Of a stretch of 64,000 nucleotides of DNA, positions 46,759 to 57,032 are shown piece after piece. Numbering within the stretch: position 1 is the first letter of the stretch; every line of letters begins with the position of its first letter. The translations under genes were made by a program, and so were the position numbers. This DNA is from Pseudocolwellia agarivorans (GTDB lineage: Bacteria > Pseudomonadota > Gammaproteobacteria > Enterobacterales > Alteromonadaceae), in NCBI RefSeq assembly GCF_002000085.1, contig NZ_MUZU01000006.1, positions 1-64,000 on the forward strand. Reading direction: 5' to 3'. The notes beneath the pieces were generated by a model. It was not told the origin of the DNA. It did not search any database and saw only the letters and a program-made list of their open reading frames with translations.

Positions 46759-47679
46759 TTAATTTATTCCACCTAAACGTTCAAACCTAACCCCAGTTGG
46801 TATCCAATGAGGTAAAATACTGTCAGCAGCTCTATCAAAGGTAAAACTCATCCAAATAGCTACCGCTTCACCGACTAAGTTTTCTTCTGGTACAAAGCCC
46901 CAAAAGCGACCATCTAAACTATTATCTCGGTTGTCGCCCATAACAAAGTACTGACCTTCAGGAACAACAAATTCATCACGTTGAGTACCTGCTTGTTTGT
47001 AATAATGCTCTGTGCGAGCTGTAATACCATTATTAATCAGTATATCGTGAGTTTTATTTGGCATTTCAGAGGTGTAACGACTTAACCCGTATGAGCCATC
47101 TGGCGTTGAATCTTCAGGTTTAAATGTTTGAACAACTTGCTCAAAATCAGAACAGGCTTTATCCGCAGGTTTACACACTTGCTTAATGTATAACGACTTA
47201 TTACGGTAAATAATACGATCGCCCGGTAAACCTATAACACGTTTAATATAATCTACTTGCGGATCAACAGGGTATTTAAATACCACAACATCACCACGTT
47301 CTGGTAAACCAATTTCAACAAACTTTTTACGTGCAACAGGGTCGCGTAATCCATAGTTAAATTTATTCACAAGAATAAAGTCACCATCAAGTAATGTTGG
47401 CATCATAGAGCCTGACGGTATTTGAAAAGGTTCGTATAAGAAAGAACGTAATATCAAAACAAAAGCAATAACTGGAAAAATCTGAACCGCTGTATCAACC
47501 ATTGCAGAAGGTTCAGTTAATGATGCTTCAAGTTCAGATGTTAATTCACCTTCACATTGCGCTTTAGTATTTGCTAGTTTTAATTGGCGCTGAGGCGCTA
47601 AATAAAACTTATCTGCTAGCCAAATTATTCCAGTTACTAAGGTAACAATAACTAAAAATATTGAAAAATAAACTGCCAT
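46759..47679 (-). CDS. lepB: Signal peptidase I
   Basis: A 306-residue inner-membrane serine protease. It has two N-terminal membrane segments (about 3-22 and 62-80), catalytic Ser91 in PSGSMMPTL and general-base Lys146 in DYIKRVIGLPGD, and the final box VMGDNRDNSLDGR. It cuts Sec and Tat signal peptides on the periplasmic side. It forms the lepA-lepB-rnc-era unit. Confidence 0.97.
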   Translation of the reverse strand: MAVYFSIFLVIVTLVTGIIWLADKFYLAPQRQLKLANTKAQCEGELTSELEASLTEPSAMVDTAVQIFPVIAFVLILRSFLYEPFQIPSGSMMPTLLDGDFILVNKFNYGLRDPVARKKFVEIGLPERGDVVVFKYPVDPQVDYIKRVIGLPGDRIIYRNKSLYIKQVCKPADKACSDFEQVVQTFKPEDSTPDGSYGLSRYTSEMPNKTHDILINNGITARTEHYYKQAGTQRDEFVVPEGQYFVMGDNRDNSLDGRFWGFVPEENLVGEAVAIWMSFTFDRAADSILPHWIPTGVRFERLGGIN

Positions 47680-47710
47680 AGGGATTCCATTTTGTCCTGT
47701 TAAATTGAAA

Positions 47711-49501
47711 CTAGTTTTCTAGTTTCAATACTGATAAAAATGCTTCTTGCGGTATTTCAACATTACCTACCTGTTTCATACGTTTTTTACCGTCTTTTTG
47801 TTTCTGTAATAATTTCTTCTTACGAGAAATATCACCACCGTAACATTTTGCTGTTACGTTTTTACGTAATTGTTTTACTGTAGTACGTGCAATAACGTTA
47901 TTACCAATTGCTGCTTGAATCGCAATATCAAACATTTGTCTGTGAATAAGTTCTTTAAGCTTTTCAACTAACATACGACCACGAGCAATTGAATGAGATC
48001 TATGCGTGATCATTGCTAACGCATCTACACGATCGCCGTTAATCATTACATCTACTCGAACCATGTCTGCAGGCTCAAAACGTACAAAGTTATAATCTAA
48101 AGACGCATAACCACGACTGGTAGATTTTAACTTATCAAAAAAGTCCATTACCACTTCAGCCATAGGTAACTCGTAAGTTACAGCAACTTGGTTACCATGA
48201 TAAATAATGTCTTTTTGCACACCACGTTTTTCGATACATAAGGTAATAACGTTACCTAAATGTTCTTGTGGCACTAAAATATTAGCCTGAACGATAGGTT
48301 CACGAATTTCTTCAATATTATTGATTGGTGGTAAATCACTTGGATTATCAATCGATAATACATCGCCATTAGTACACGCAATTTCATAATTAACGGTAGG
48401 TGCTGTTGTGATAAGGTCTAGGTTGTATTCACGCTCTAAACGCTCTTGGACAATCTCCATATGAAGCATGCCAAGGAAACCTATACGGAAACCAAAACCT
48501 AATGCTGATGAATTTTCCGGTTCAAAAAGTAACGAGGCATCGTTTAAGCTTAACTTATTTAGCGCATCACGGAAGTTTTCATACTCTTCTGAACTTACAG
48601 GAAAAATACCGGCATAAACTTGCGGCTGTACTTTTTTAAAACCAGGAAGTTGTTTAGCTGCTTCTTTCTTAGAAATAGTGATGGTATCACCAACCGGCGC
48701 ACCATGAATTTCTTTAATACCAGCGATAATAAAGCCAACCTCACCGGTTCTAAGAATGCCAGTATCTGTCTGCTTAGGTGTGAAAATCCCCACTTTGTCG
48801 ATAAGATGTGTTTGTCCTGTAGACATAACCACCATTTTATCGCCTTTTTTAACTTCGCCATTCATAATACGAACTAAAGACACAACACCTTGGTAGTTAT
48901 CAAACCATGAATCGATAATAAGCGCTTGTAACGGAGCATCTCTTTCACCAACAGGTGGTGGAATATTAGCAACAATCGTTTCTAAAACATCTTCAATACC
49001 AATACCAGTTTTTGCTGAACATTGCACAGCACCTGTAGCATCAATACCAATAATATCTTCTATTTCTTCTGAAACACGATCAGGGTCAGCTTGCGGTAAA
49101 TCAATTTTATTTAAGATTGGAATAACTTCTAATTCCATCTCAATAGCCGTATAACAGTTAGCAACCGTTTGAGCTTCAACACCTTGTCCGGCATCTACAA
49201 CCAACAAAGCACCTTCACAAGATGCTAATGAACGTGATACTTCATATGAAAAATCAACATGGCCTGGAGTATCGATAAAGTTAAGCTGATAAATTTCACC
49301 ATCTTTAGCTTTATAATCTAAAGTCACACTTTGCGCTTTAATCGTAATGCCACGTTCGCGTTCAATGTCCATTGAATCAAGAACCTGTGCTGACATTTCA
49401 CGATCTTGTAAACCGCCACAATGCTGGATCAGACGATCGGAAAGAGTTGATTTACCATGGTCGATATGGGCTATTATCGAAAAGTTTCGGATATTTTTCA
49501 T
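47711..49501 (-). CDS. lepA: Elongation factor 4 (LepA)
   Basis: A 596-residue translational GTPase. G1 is AHIDHGKS at 11-18, followed by DTPGH and NKIDLP. Domains II, III, V-like and the LepA-specific C-terminal domain ([26 protein letters not shown]-type end) are all recognisable by order and length. It acts on ribosomes during initiation and tRNA back-movement. It lies just before lepB. Confidence 0.98.
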   Translation of the reverse strand: MKNIRNFSIIAHIDHGKSTLSDRLIQHCGGLQDREMSAQVLDSMDIERERGITIKAQSVTLDYKAKDGEIYQLNFIDTPGHVDFSYEVSRSLASCEGALLVVDAGQGVEAQTVANCYTAIEMELEVIPILNKIDLPQADPDRVSEEIEDIIGIDATGAVQCSAKTGIGIEDVLETIVANIPPPVGERDAPLQALIIDSWFDNYQGVVSLVRIMNGEVKKGDKMVVMSTGQTHLIDKVGIFTPKQTDTGILRTGEVGFIIAGIKEIHGAPVGDTITISKKEAAKQLPGFKKVQPQVYAGIFPVSSEEYENFRDALNKLSLNDASLLFEPENSSALGFGFRIGFLGMLHMEIVQERLEREYNLDLITTAPTVNYEIACTNGDVLSIDNPSDLPPINNIEEIREPIVQANILVPQEHLGNVITLCIEKRGVQKDIIYHGNQVAVTYELPMAEVVMDFFDKLKSTSRGYASLDYNFVRFEPADMVRVDVMINGDRVDALAMITHRSHSIARGRMLVEKLKELIHRQMFDIAIQAAIGNNVIARTTVKQLRKNVTAKCYGGDISRKKKLLQKQKDGKKRMKQVGNVEIPQEAFLSVLKLEN

Positions 49502-49588
49502 AGATGGAGGTTCAAGTATAACTATTATAAAATTAACAATAGCGGGATTTTAGCGAATTTAGTGAACGGGGGCTATCTTTATACTCAA

Positions 49589-50056
49589 TTAACTTTCAGT
49601 TACGGGAATTTTTTCTGTAAGAATACGTAAAATTTTAGGTGTTAATTTCGCTTTATTTGTAGGAGAAGATTGTTTCTTTTTTGCGAGAACATAACCTAAA
49701 TAACCACCTAATACAGAAAGTATCACGCCAAAAAGCTCATGAGGAAATAACGCATTATTGATAAAATACTGCCCTACTCCTGCAAAAAAAATAAGTCCAA
49801 ACAACGGAAATAAATACACTTGCCAAGCACTTTGCAGTAAACAGTCATCAGAAAGACCAAGTATAACAGTATCTCCAACCTTCACGGGTAAGTCACTCTG
49901 CAACACTAACGAAAGCTTTTTAGTAGGAAAGGCCTTAGCAACCTGCCCACTTCCACAGTTATCAACTTGCTGACATCCTGAACAAGCTGATTTAACTTCA
50001 CTGGTTACAGAAACCTGATGGTTTTCAACATGAACAACAGTAGCAAGTTCTTCCAT
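49589..50056 (-). CDS. rseC: SoxR-reducing/sigmaE regulator RseC
   Basis: A 155-residue inner-membrane protein. The cytoplasmic N-terminus holds the Cys cluster CSGCQQVDNC, and two membrane helices lie at about 80-98 and 104-125. RseC family members help reduce SoxR and have a positive effect on sigmaE. The start overlaps the rseB stop by 1 nt. It closes the rpoE-rseABC operon. Confidence 0.93.
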   Translation of the reverse strand: MEELATVVHVENHQVSVTSEVKSACSGCQQVDNCGSGQVAKAFPTKKLSLVLQSDLPVKVGDTVILGLSDDCLLQSAWQVYLFPLFGLIFFAGVGQYFINNALFPHELFGVILSVLGGYLGYVLAKKKQSSPTNKAKLTPKILRILTEKIPVTES

Positions 50057-51021
50057 TAGGGTCTCTTAGCACCAGACAACAAACTAACCGAATCAGCAAT
50101 AGCTTGTGCTGTCATTGAAGGTATTTTTCCGACAATGCTAACTTCAACACCTTTAACAACTTGGCTATATACCCCAGTAGCCCCATTCATTACAAATTCA
50201 GGTTCACGTTGATTTACAGGGCTTTTATTAATATATACCGACACATCAACTAAGCCATCAGAAAATAACATAAATTCTGTAGCTTGTTTCGTAATAGAAA
50301 GACGATGATAATTAGATCTTACATTTTCAAAACCACTTGGTAACCAGTTAACTTTCCACTGTAAATCACTATCAATAATACCTTTAGGAACATCGACCAC
50401 ATGAGGTAAGTCAGTTACTTGAAGTTGTTTTAACGGTTCGGGTAAGTCTTTCGAAAACTCTAAATGTGTAAACTGTACTTGCTCTAAAACAATGCCTTCT
50501 CTCGTAATAACAGACATTTTCAGCAACATATTAGATTCTTGATCTAACCACAAACGATAACCAAATCGGTTTTTATCTTTAGATACAATACGTATAATTT
50601 GCGCAGGGCGGCCTAACACACGACTTTTACCTAATGAAATAAAGTTATAGCTTTTCTCTAAAGAGCTAATATCACCACTAAATATTGAAGGGATAGGTCC
50701 ACTAACTTGATATGTTTCTACAGAATAAGGAGGCAATTCAGGTTCGATGTAGCTAACCACGCCATCTTTTCTTAGTACGTCACGACGAGGCCCGTTAAGT
50801 AAAGATAATATTTCTAACTCTTTACCCGTGTCGTCGACTCCATGAAACCAATGATAAGGTTCAGCATGATTATTTTTAATAACCACAAATGAAGTACTAA
50901 AATTACGCGTTTTTAAAGATTGAGATAGAGCATTAAGCCAAGTTGAAGCTTGTTGCTCTACTTCTGCGGCTATTGTTGAAAATCCAGTACTCAACAAAAG
51001 TACGCAAATTAATGTTCTCAT
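50056..51021 (-). CDS. rseB: SigmaE regulatory protein RseB
   Basis: A 321-residue periplasmic protein with signal peptide MRTLICVLLLSTGFSTIAA. Two domains follow: a lipoprotein-carrier-like fold (about 25-210, with TSFVVIKNNHAEPYHWFHGVDDTGKE) and a smaller C-terminal domain. It binds RseA and shields it from DegS until misfolded outer-membrane proteins or LPS displace it. Overlaps rseA by 4 nt. Confidence 0.95.
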   Translation of the reverse strand: MRTLICVLLLSTGFSTIAAEVEQQASTWLNALSQSLKTRNFSTSFVVIKNNHAEPYHWFHGVDDTGKELEILSLLNGPRRDVLRKDGVVSYIEPELPPYSVETYQVSGPIPSIFSGDISSLEKSYNFISLGKSRVLGRPAQIIRIVSKDKNRFGYRLWLDQESNMLLKMSVITREGIVLEQVQFTHLEFSKDLPEPLKQLQVTDLPHVVDVPKGIIDSDLQWKVNWLPSGFENVRSNYHRLSITKQATEFMLFSDGLVDVSVYINKSPVNQREPEFVMNGATGVYSQVVKGVEVSIVGKIPSMTAQAIADSVSLLSGAKRP

Positions 51022-51641
51022 TTAGGCAAGCTTTCAACCTTATGTTCAGGAGTTGTTTCAATTGCAGGCTCTACCACTTCATTTACTTCAGAATTTGTAG
51101 CTGCAGTTAATTTAATTTGTTGTTTGTGATCTAACAATAAAGCCTGTAAACGACGTTGTTGTTCGATATAAGCTTGCTTTTGAGACATTTTTGAAGGCTG
51201 TTGATAATTAAAACTAACAGGTTCAGCAATACCTATAAATGGGCTTGTTTGAATATTTTGAATAGGTGCTACTTCGTCAGTTTGTACAACATTATTTTGT
51301 TGAACACCTAACACCATTAATCCAGCAGCTGAGGCTGCAATAGCTACTTGGCCCAAAGGCTTAACAAAACTTACAATACGTGCTTTAAAAGAATTTTGTT
51401 TTTTAACTGTATTTTTAGGAGCTAATACAGTGGGTTCATTGTCAATTGCAGCAGCAATTTTGGCAGACAAATCTAATTGTAATGTTTGAGGTACATCGTT
51501 TCTCATGATGTCACCCATCAATTGATAACGTCCCCAAGTATCAGACAATTCACTATCTTTGATAATTTCATCAAAAGACTCATCTTGTTGTATGTAATTA
51601 TCTACACAAGAAGAAACTGTCTCAAACTTATTTTCACTCAT
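51018..51641 (-). CDS. rseA: Anti-sigmaE factor RseA
   Basis: A 207-residue single-pass inner-membrane protein. The cytoplasmic part (about 1-95) begins with the short helical sigma-binding region (FETVSSCVDNYIQQDESFDEIIKDSELSDTWGRYQLMGDIMR). One membrane helix lies at about 100-118 (VAIASAAGLMVLGV), and the periplasmic tail is Gln-rich. It holds RpoE at the membrane until cleaved by DegS and RseP. The operon order with rpoE and rseB supports the call. Confidence 0.94.
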   Translation of the reverse strand: MSENKFETVSSCVDNYIQQDESFDEIIKDSELSDTWGRYQLMGDIMRNDVPQTLQLDLSAKIAAAIDNEPTVLAPKNTVKKQNSFKARIVSFVKPLGQVAIAASAAGLMVLGVQQNNVVQTDEVAPIQNIQTSPFIGIAEPVSFNYQQPSKMSQKQAYIEQQRRLQALLLDHKQQIKLTAATNSEVNEVVEPAIETTPEHKVESLPK

Positions 51642-51681
51642 ACATGCACCTTAAAATTAGCGTTGTAACTAAATTAGTTAC

Positions 51682-52260
51682 TTAACTTTGAAGTAATGGT
51701 CGTATTTTTTTATCTACAGCATCACGTGCTCTAAATATTCTAGAACGTACTGTACCAACAGGACATTCCATAATTACGGCTATTTCTTCGTAACTTAATC
51801 CTTCAAGCTCCCTTAAATTTATCGCTGTGCGTAAATCTTCAGGTAACTGCTCAATTGTATTAAATACTACTTTTTTAATTTCGTTCGTTAATAATAATTT
51901 TTCAGGGGATGCGTTTTCTCTTAAAGCATCACCACTATCATAAATCTCTGCATCTTCAATTTCAACATCTGAACCTGGTGGTTTACGTCCAGTTGCTACT
52001 AAGTGATTTTTAGCACAATTTACGGCTATTCTATAAAGCCAAGTATAAAAAGCGCTATCACCTCTAAAATTAGGTAATGCTCGATACGCTTTAATAAAGG
52101 CTTCTTGCACAATATCAGGCACATCACTTTGATTTTTTACATATCGGGAAACTAAATTTGCTACCTTATGCTGGTATTTAGATACCAAAAGGTTAAAAGC
52201 ATTTTTATCACCACTCTGTACGCGTTCAACTAATTGTTGGTCAACGTTTTGTTCACCCAT
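51682..52260 (-). CDS. rpoE: RNA polymerase sigma factor RpoE (sigmaE)
   Basis: A 192-residue ECF sigma factor. Region 2 (QRVQSGDKNAFNLLVSKYQHKV, DIVQEAFIKAYRALPNFRG, FYTWLYRIAVNCAKNHL) and region 4 (LREKLEGLSYEEIA-like LRELEGLSYEEIAVIMECPVGTVRSRIFRAR) are complete. It directs the envelope stress response. First gene of the rpoE-rseABC operon, divergent from nadB, as in E. coli and Vibrio. A sigmaE-like promoter precedes it. Confidence 0.98.
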   Translation of the reverse strand: MGEQNVDQQLVERVQSGDKNAFNLLVSKYQHKVANLVSRYVKNQSDVPDIVQEAFIKAYRALPNFRGDSAFYTWLYRIAVNCAKNHLVATGRKPPGSDVEIEDAEIYDSGDALRENASPEKLLLTNEIKKVVFNTIEQLPEDLRTAINLRELEGLSYEEIAVIMECPVGTVRSRIFRARDAVDKKIRPLLQS

Positions 52261-52325
52261 CCGAGCCCTTTCCTCTAAATAATACTTAACTTCTTTAACA
52301 TCTGGCTCATGACAAACGCATTAAT

Positions 52326-52353
52326 TAGGACTGCCCTAATATGAAAAAGTTCG
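52326..52353 (-). promoter_or_regulatory. Possible sigmaE autoregulatory promoter
   Basis: Read leftwards, CGAACTT (52347-52353) and TCCTA (52326-52330) stand 16 nt apart. This resembles the sigmaE consensus GGAACTT-N16-TCTGA. The rpoE start is about 66 nt downstream. Known biology of rpoE autoregulation supports it; the -10 match is imperfect. Confidence 0.5.
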
Positions 52354-52476
52354 AAAAAAAATAATAAATGTAACAATAAATTAAAGAATAGCGCTATAAG
52401 CCTTTATTTTTACTGTTATAGACAATGAATAAAAGTTAATATCTTAAGTCATATAGTACATCAATATTGAAATATT

Positions 52477-54078
52477 ATGAACAAACAACATAACTGTGAC
52501 GTATTAATTATCGGAAGTGGCGCAGCAGGTTTATCTCTTGCTTTACATTTATCCAAAAATGCTGACGTTGTAGTACTAAGCAAATCACGAGTAAATGCAG
52601 GTTCTACCTACTACGCGCAAGGTGGAGTGGCCGCGGTATTTGATGAAAATGATAATATAGACTCTCATGTAGCAGATACTTTAGTTGCTGGTGCAGGGTT
52701 ATGTGATGAAGATGTTGTTCGTTATACCGCTGAAAATGCTAAAGAATGCATGGAATGGCTTATTGGCCAAGGAGTCAATTTTGATAAAGAAGAATCAACA
52801 AATACTGATATAAAGTACCACTTGACTCGTGAAGGCGGTCATAGCCACCGTAGAATTTTGCATTCAGCCGACGCTACAGGCAAAGCTATTCAAACCACGT
52901 TAGTTGATCAAATCAAAAACAATAACAGAATACGCTTATTCGAACGTTACAATGCAATCGATTTGATCACCAAAACAAATGAAGGTAAAAAATCTGAATG
53001 TATTGGCGCTTATATTTGGAATAGAAATACAGAAAAAGTTGAGAGTATTGCAGCTCAAAAAATCATTTTAGCCACAGGTGGTGCAAGTAAAGTATACCAA
53101 TACACATCTAACCCAGATGTTGCGAGTGGCGACGGTATTGCCATGGCTTGGCGAGCAGGCTGTAGAGTAGCAAACATGGAATTTAACCAATTCCACCCTA
53201 CGTGTTTATTTCATGCAGAAGCAGGAACGTTCTTATTAACAGAAGCTCTTCGCGGTGAAGGCGCATTGTTACGACGTCCTGATGGTAGTCGTTTTATGCC
53301 CAGTTTTGATGAGCGAGCAGAGTTAGCACCAAGAGATATAGTTGCACGAGCAATTGATTACGAGATGAAACGCTTAGGTGCAGATTGTATGTATTTAGAC
53401 ATTAGTCATAGGCCTGATGATTTTATCAAACAACACTTTCCTACTATTTACCAAAAAATACTCAAACTTGGTATTGATATAACTAAGCAACCTATTCCTA
53501 TTGTACCTGCTGCTCATTATACCTGCGGTGGAGTAATGATAGATAAACAAGGTAAAACCGATCTCAACAACCTATATGCAATAGGAGAAGTTGCTTATAC
53601 CGGTTTACATGGCGCGAATAGGCTAGCAAGTAACTCTTTATTAGAATGCTTAGTGTTTGCACGTGGCGCAGCGCAAGATATAGAAGCAACTCTAAAAAGA
53701 GAAGTTAAATACTTCGCACTTCCAGCTTGGGATGACAGCCGAGTAACCGACTCAGATGAAGAAGTTGTTATTCAACATAACTGGCATGAACTACGACTAT
53801 TTATGTGGGATTACGTGGGCATTGTAAGAACAACTAAACGATTAGAGCGCGCTTTACATCGTGTTGAATTACTACAACGTGAAATAGACGAGTATTACCA
53901 AAATTTTAGAGTAAGCAATAATTTATTAGAATTACGTAACTTAGTACAAGTCGCTGAACTTATAATAAAAAGTGCGATGGAACGTAAAGAAAGCCGCGGC
54001 CTGCACTACACATTAGATTACCCAGAATTGAGCAACGAAATAAAAACAACGGTATTAATACCAACTCAGGTTATTTAG
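52477..54078 (+). CDS. nadB: L-aspartate oxidase
   Basis: A 533-residue FAD enzyme, usual length. The FAD motif [13 protein letters not shown] is near residue 13. [23 protein letters not shown]-type substrate region is present as [15 protein letters not shown], and HFTCGG-like [46 protein letters not shown] gives the catalytic and FAD-closing sequences. It makes iminoaspartate for NAD synthesis. Divergent from rpoE, a conserved layout. Confidence 0.97.
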   Translation: MNKQHNCDVLIIGSGAAGLSLALHLSKNADVVVLSKSRVNAGSTYYAQGGVAAVFDENDNIDSHVADTLVAGAGLCDEDVVRYTAENAKECMEWLIGQGVNFDKEESTNTDIKYHLTREGGHSHRRILHSADATGKAIQTTLVDQIKNNNRIRLFERYNAIDLITKTNEGKKSECIGAYIWNRNTEKVESIAAQKIILATGGASKVYQYTSNPDVASGDGIAMAWRAGCRVANMEFNQFHPTCLFHAEAGTFLLTEALRGEGALLRRPDGSRFMPSFDERAELAPRDIVARAIDYEMKRLGADCMYLDISHRPDDFIKQHFPTIYQKILKLGIDITKQPIPIVPAAHYTCGGVMIDKQGKTDLNNLYAIGEVAYTGLHGANRLASNSLLECLVFARGAAQDIEATLKREVKYFALPAWDDSRVTDSDEEVVIQHNWHELRLFMWDYVGIVRTTKRLERALHRVELLQREIDEYYQNFRVSNNLLELRNLVQVAELIIKSAMERKESRGLHYTLDYPELSNEIKTTVLIPTQVI

Positions 54079-54104
54079 CCAGTAAAAATGCTCCGAATTT
54101 GCTA

Positions 54105-54629
54105 TCACAGCTCGTTAGCATGAAAGGTATTTCGTTTGATCATTCGACACAGTTGAGAATAATGATAATCAGAAACACTGCTTTTAAAAATAAAGTGGGT
54201 TTCTGATTTTTTTCTACCGTTTGGCTTATTATTCTCCTCACCCGTTAAACACAACCAACAACCTAATATGCCTATTCGGCTATTTAATTGCATTTTATAT
54301 ACCTTGCCCTCTAATTCAACAAAGCCATCAGGTAGTAAAATAAATTCTTGGAGGAAATACTGAGGGCTTCCCCTCAACTTAGAAAAAGACGCGCTAAAAA
54401 AGCCAACAACAACTATAAAAAGTATCATAGCTGTTGTAGCAAATAACTGAATTAAAGCAGGGTTAAACTCAAATAATAAAACACTCGTTAATATTACAAC
54501 AAGTAAATAAATCACAGAAAAAATAATAACTCTAGGTAACAACGACGAGTATATTTTTATCTTAAAGCTTAACGCGTTTGAGTATAAGTTGGACCAAGGA
54601 GTTGAGTTCACTGTCTTCACACTTTTCAT
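54105..54629 (-). CDS. ygfX: YgfX (CptA)-like inner-membrane protein
   Basis: About 174 residues. The end of a short polar start (STPWSNLYSNALSFKIKIYSS) is followed by two close membrane helices (about 30-50 and 56-78), then a cytoplasmic beta-rich domain (EFILLPDGFVELEGKVYKMQLNSR). Family proteins sit with SdhE (the proposed toxin/antitoxin view is disputed). It overlaps the sdhE 3' end by 68 nt if the ATG at 54629 is used; in-frame GTG codons just downstream are possible later starts. Position after sdhE is what makes the call firm. Confidence 0.8.
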   Translation of the reverse strand: MKSVKTVNSTPWSNLYSNALSFKIKIYSSLLPRVIIFSVIYLLVVILTSVLLFEFNPALIQLFATTAMILFIVVVGFFSASFSKLRGSPQYFLQEFILLPDGFVELEGKVYKMQLNSRIGILGCWLCLTGEENNKPNGRKKSETHFIFKSSVSDYHYSQLCRMIKRNTFHANEL

Positions 54630-54813
54630 GTCCCATAAACCAAGCAAACAACTCAGGATCTTGGCAAACGAGTAAACGTTCAAAAATAGCTTTATCTTCT
54701 TCACAAAGTTCGTCGTAAGCCTCATCTACAAAAGGTAAAAACAAAAGATCAAGCTCTAACATTCCACGACGACAAGCCCATCGTAACCTTGGTTTATTAT
54801 CAATAAGGGTCAT
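54562..54813 (-). CDS. sdhE: FAD assembly factor SdhE
   Basis: An 83-residue protein with the hallmark RRGMLELDLLFLPF at about 15-28, whose Arg-Gly-Met-Leu-Glu is essential for attaching FAD to succinate dehydrogenase. The rest is the five-helix fold with DPELFAWFMGHEKCEDSELNSLV. Overlaps ygfX downstream. The conserved sdhE-ygfX-nadB neighbourhood confirms it. Confidence 0.95.
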   Translation of the reverse strand: MTLIDNKPRLRWACRRGMLELDLLFLPFVDEAYDELCEEDKAIFERLLVCQDPELFAWFMGHEKCEDSELNSLVQLILKRVKL

Positions 54814-54933
54814 ACAGCACCTGTAAAATTCAAAGTAAAATAAAGAATATCCGCCTATTCTAACAATTTAGTTCATATAAGCTTGTATTTTTTTTAATTG
54901 GCCTTACTTATTAACTAATGTTTTTCGCAAAAA

Positions 54934-55926
54934 ATGCCACACATCATGACTATAAAAATAGATCAATCTTTACCCTCTTTTGAACAACTCCCTCGTGTTT
55001 TTGCTATTACCCTTGACGACTTCGCCGCAATATCACTAATAGGCGAAGAGCAAAACAAATACCTACAAGGGCAAGTCACTTGTGATGTAAATAGCGCTAA
55101 CGAAAATAGCTTACTTAATGGCTCTCATTGCGATGCTAAAGGCAAAGTATTTTCAGCTTTCCGTTTTATTATGCGTAACAAAGCCAACTTATTAATACAG
55201 CCAAAAGCAACATTAGCCGCATCACTTGCCGAACTAAAAAAGTTTGGTGTATTTGCTAAAGTCACTATTGAAGCAGTTGAAAACCTAGCGTATTTAGCCG
55301 TTTGCGGGCAAGAAGCTAAAACAACATTAGCTCAACATTTTTCAACCTTACCGTGCGAAAGCTCTCCTGTTGAAACTATAGATTCTACAACGCTTGTTTA
55401 TATTGAAGGAAAAACACCTCGATATATAATCATTAACGAAGCAGACAAAATCTCAGCGCTTGCCAGCAAACTTAATATAACCACCTATGCTCATGCGGTT
55501 TGGAACTTACTTGAAATTAACGAAGGATTTCCTACATTAAACGAATCTTCAATTTCAGCTTACGTACCACAAATGTTAAACTTGCAGGCAGTCAATGCCA
55601 TTAGCTTTACCAAAGGCTGTTACTTAGGCCAAGAAACCGTTGCAAGAATGCAATACCTTGGTAAAAACAAACGCGCGTTATACAGCTTAAAAGGCAATGG
55701 CGACACAGTAATTAACGCCGACAGCATTATTGAAAAACAACTGGGCGAAAACTGGCGCAAAGCAGGCGACCTACTAACAAGTTATACTGCCGACAATGGT
55801 GACTATTACCTGCAAGCCGTATTAGCAAGCGACACCGACGAAACGACAAACCTTCGCATTAAAGACGCGAATGAAGCATCATTACATATACAACCTTTAC
55901 CCTACACTTTAACTACTCAGGACTGA
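54934..55926 (+). CDS. ygfZ: tRNA-modifying protein YgfZ, folate-binding
   Basis: A 330-residue protein related to the T-protein of glycine cleavage. The signature KGCYLGQETVARMQYLGKNKRALY near residue 229 contains the conserved Cys, and DAKGKVFSAFRFI near 69 is the folate-side element. It takes part in iron-sulfur cluster enzyme maintenance (MiaB among others). Start could also be ATG 54946; no strong ribosome site separates them. It is divergent from sdhE, as in many gammaproteobacteria. Confidence 0.93.
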   Translation: MPHIMTIKIDQSLPSFEQLPRVFAITLDDFAAISLIGEEQNKYLQGQVTCDVNSANENSLLNGSHCDAKGKVFSAFRFIMRNKANLLIQPKATLAASLAELKKFGVFAKVTIEAVENLAYLAVCGQEAKTTLAQHFSTLPCESSPVETIDSTTLVYIEGKTPRYIIINEADKISALASKLNITTYAHAVWNLLEINEGFPTLNESSISAYVPQMLNLQAVNAISFTKGCYLGQETVARMQYLGKNKRALYSLKGNGDTVINADSIIEKQLGENWRKAGDLLTSYTADNGDYYLQAVLASDTDETTNLRIKDANEASLHIQPLPYTLTTQD

Positions 55927-55943
55927 TTTAATCAGACATTATT

Positions 55944-56432
55944 ATGAAAATTACTGCAAACAAAGTCGCCGTTATCCATTACGCTGTATCAAATGGTGAA
56001 GATACATTAATTGATAGCTCATACGATCACGAACCACTATCTATCATTCATGGTACAGGTTACTTAATTCCTGGATTAGAAAATGCGTTAGAAGGACATG
56101 AAGTAGGTGATAAATTTGAAGTAACAGTATCTCCTGAAGAAGGTTACGGCGAACGTTTTGACGACTACGTACAAACAGTACCAAAAGAAATGTTTGCTGA
56201 AATTGATGATCTAGAAGTTGGCGCACAACTACGTGCAACAACTGACGACGGCGAACAAACCGTTATAGTAGTTGATATGACAGACGACACCATTACCGTT
56301 GATGGAAACCACCCATTAGCCGGTATTGAATTAAAATTTGAAGTTGAAGTATTAGAAGTAAGAGATGCAACGGAAGACGAGCTAACTCATGGACACGTTC
56401 ATGGTGAAGGCGGTTGTGGCCATACTCACTAA
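55944..56432 (+). CDS. slyD: SlyD-type FKBP peptidyl-prolyl isomerase
   Basis: A 162-residue FKBP with an inserted chaperone flap. Elements: AVIHYAVSNGEDTLIDSSYDHEPLSIIHGTG, LIPGLENALEGHEVGD and SPEEGYGERFDDYVQTVP, then DGNHPLAGIELKFEVEV. The C-terminal tail HGHVHGEGGCGHTH is His/Cys-rich and fits nickel or other metal binding, shorter than E. coli SlyD's. It follows ygfZ by 17 nt and ends at a strong terminator, so both are probably transcribed together. Confidence 0.93.
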   Translation: MKITANKVAVIHYAVSNGEDTLIDSSYDHEPLSIIHGTGYLIPGLENALEGHEVGDKFEVTVSPEEGYGERFDDYVQTVPKEMFAEIDDLEVGAQLRATTDDGEQTVIVVDMTDDTITVDGNHPLAGIELKFEVEVLEVRDATEDELTHGHVHGEGGCGHTH

Positions 56433-56476
56433 TCAACTGATTTATTAGATGTTGTAACCAACCTAATCAGAAATAT

Positions 56477-56515
56477 AAATCCCGCTATTTAATGGTTTAA
56501 ATAGCGGGATTTTTT
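56477..56515 (+). terminator. Terminator of slyD
   Basis: AAATCCCGCTATTTAA and TTAAATAGCGGGATTT form a perfect 16-bp stem with a TGGT loop followed by further T. It lies 45 nt past the slyD stop. Confidence 0.88.
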
Positions 56516-57032
56516 GTTTTTAGGATTTGATGAATTTTTGTTTTAACTTGTAGCAATGAGTATCTTTTAAGACAACGGGAATACTATTTATATCATTCAT
56601 CATAGTAAACGTAGAATAATCTGCTTAGCCACCAAAGTCGTCGTTCACATTTGAAATACTAACGATCACTTTGTGCGCTAAGAAGACATTAGAATTTAAT
56701 TTTTTGCCATATATTTTCTAATCAATTGATATACTGATTCTTGCTCTGATATAGTAATTTAAGGATAATAATTCGTGGATGTCCCATTTTGTTAGGAGTT
56801 GATAACTGGGCAAACTCACTAGGAGGCGTTAACGATGAATATTTTGTGACGACCAAATTCGATTATTCGATTCATCCGATAGGCACGAAGGGGGACTTAG
56901 CTGTTTAGATGGTCTAAATCTAGTTCGCACAAGACTACATGAGCAAAAGTCACCTATAAGGTTGGTAGGATTATCGGGGGTTGTAAAATCATGAAATAAA
57001 AATAGGTTTTTGAAAAACAAAAGGAATTAAAA
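56516..57032. other. Intergenic region with no recognised gene
   Basis: About 520 nt. The right half is GC-richer than the left and contains AGGAGTTGATAACTGGG and a GGGGG-rich stretch, broken by many stops in every rightward frame. A leftward frame of 63 codons at 56829-57020 has no ribosome site or family resemblance. It may be a remnant of a transferred segment, but I cannot name a parent. The last 30 nt form the leader (AAAGGAATTAAAA) of the next gene. Confidence 0.4.

Noticed and set aside
56829-57020. Leftward 63-codon frame in the gap after slyD
   Set aside because: No ribosome site, no family resemblance, and a composition that looks like an antisense artefact of a decayed region.
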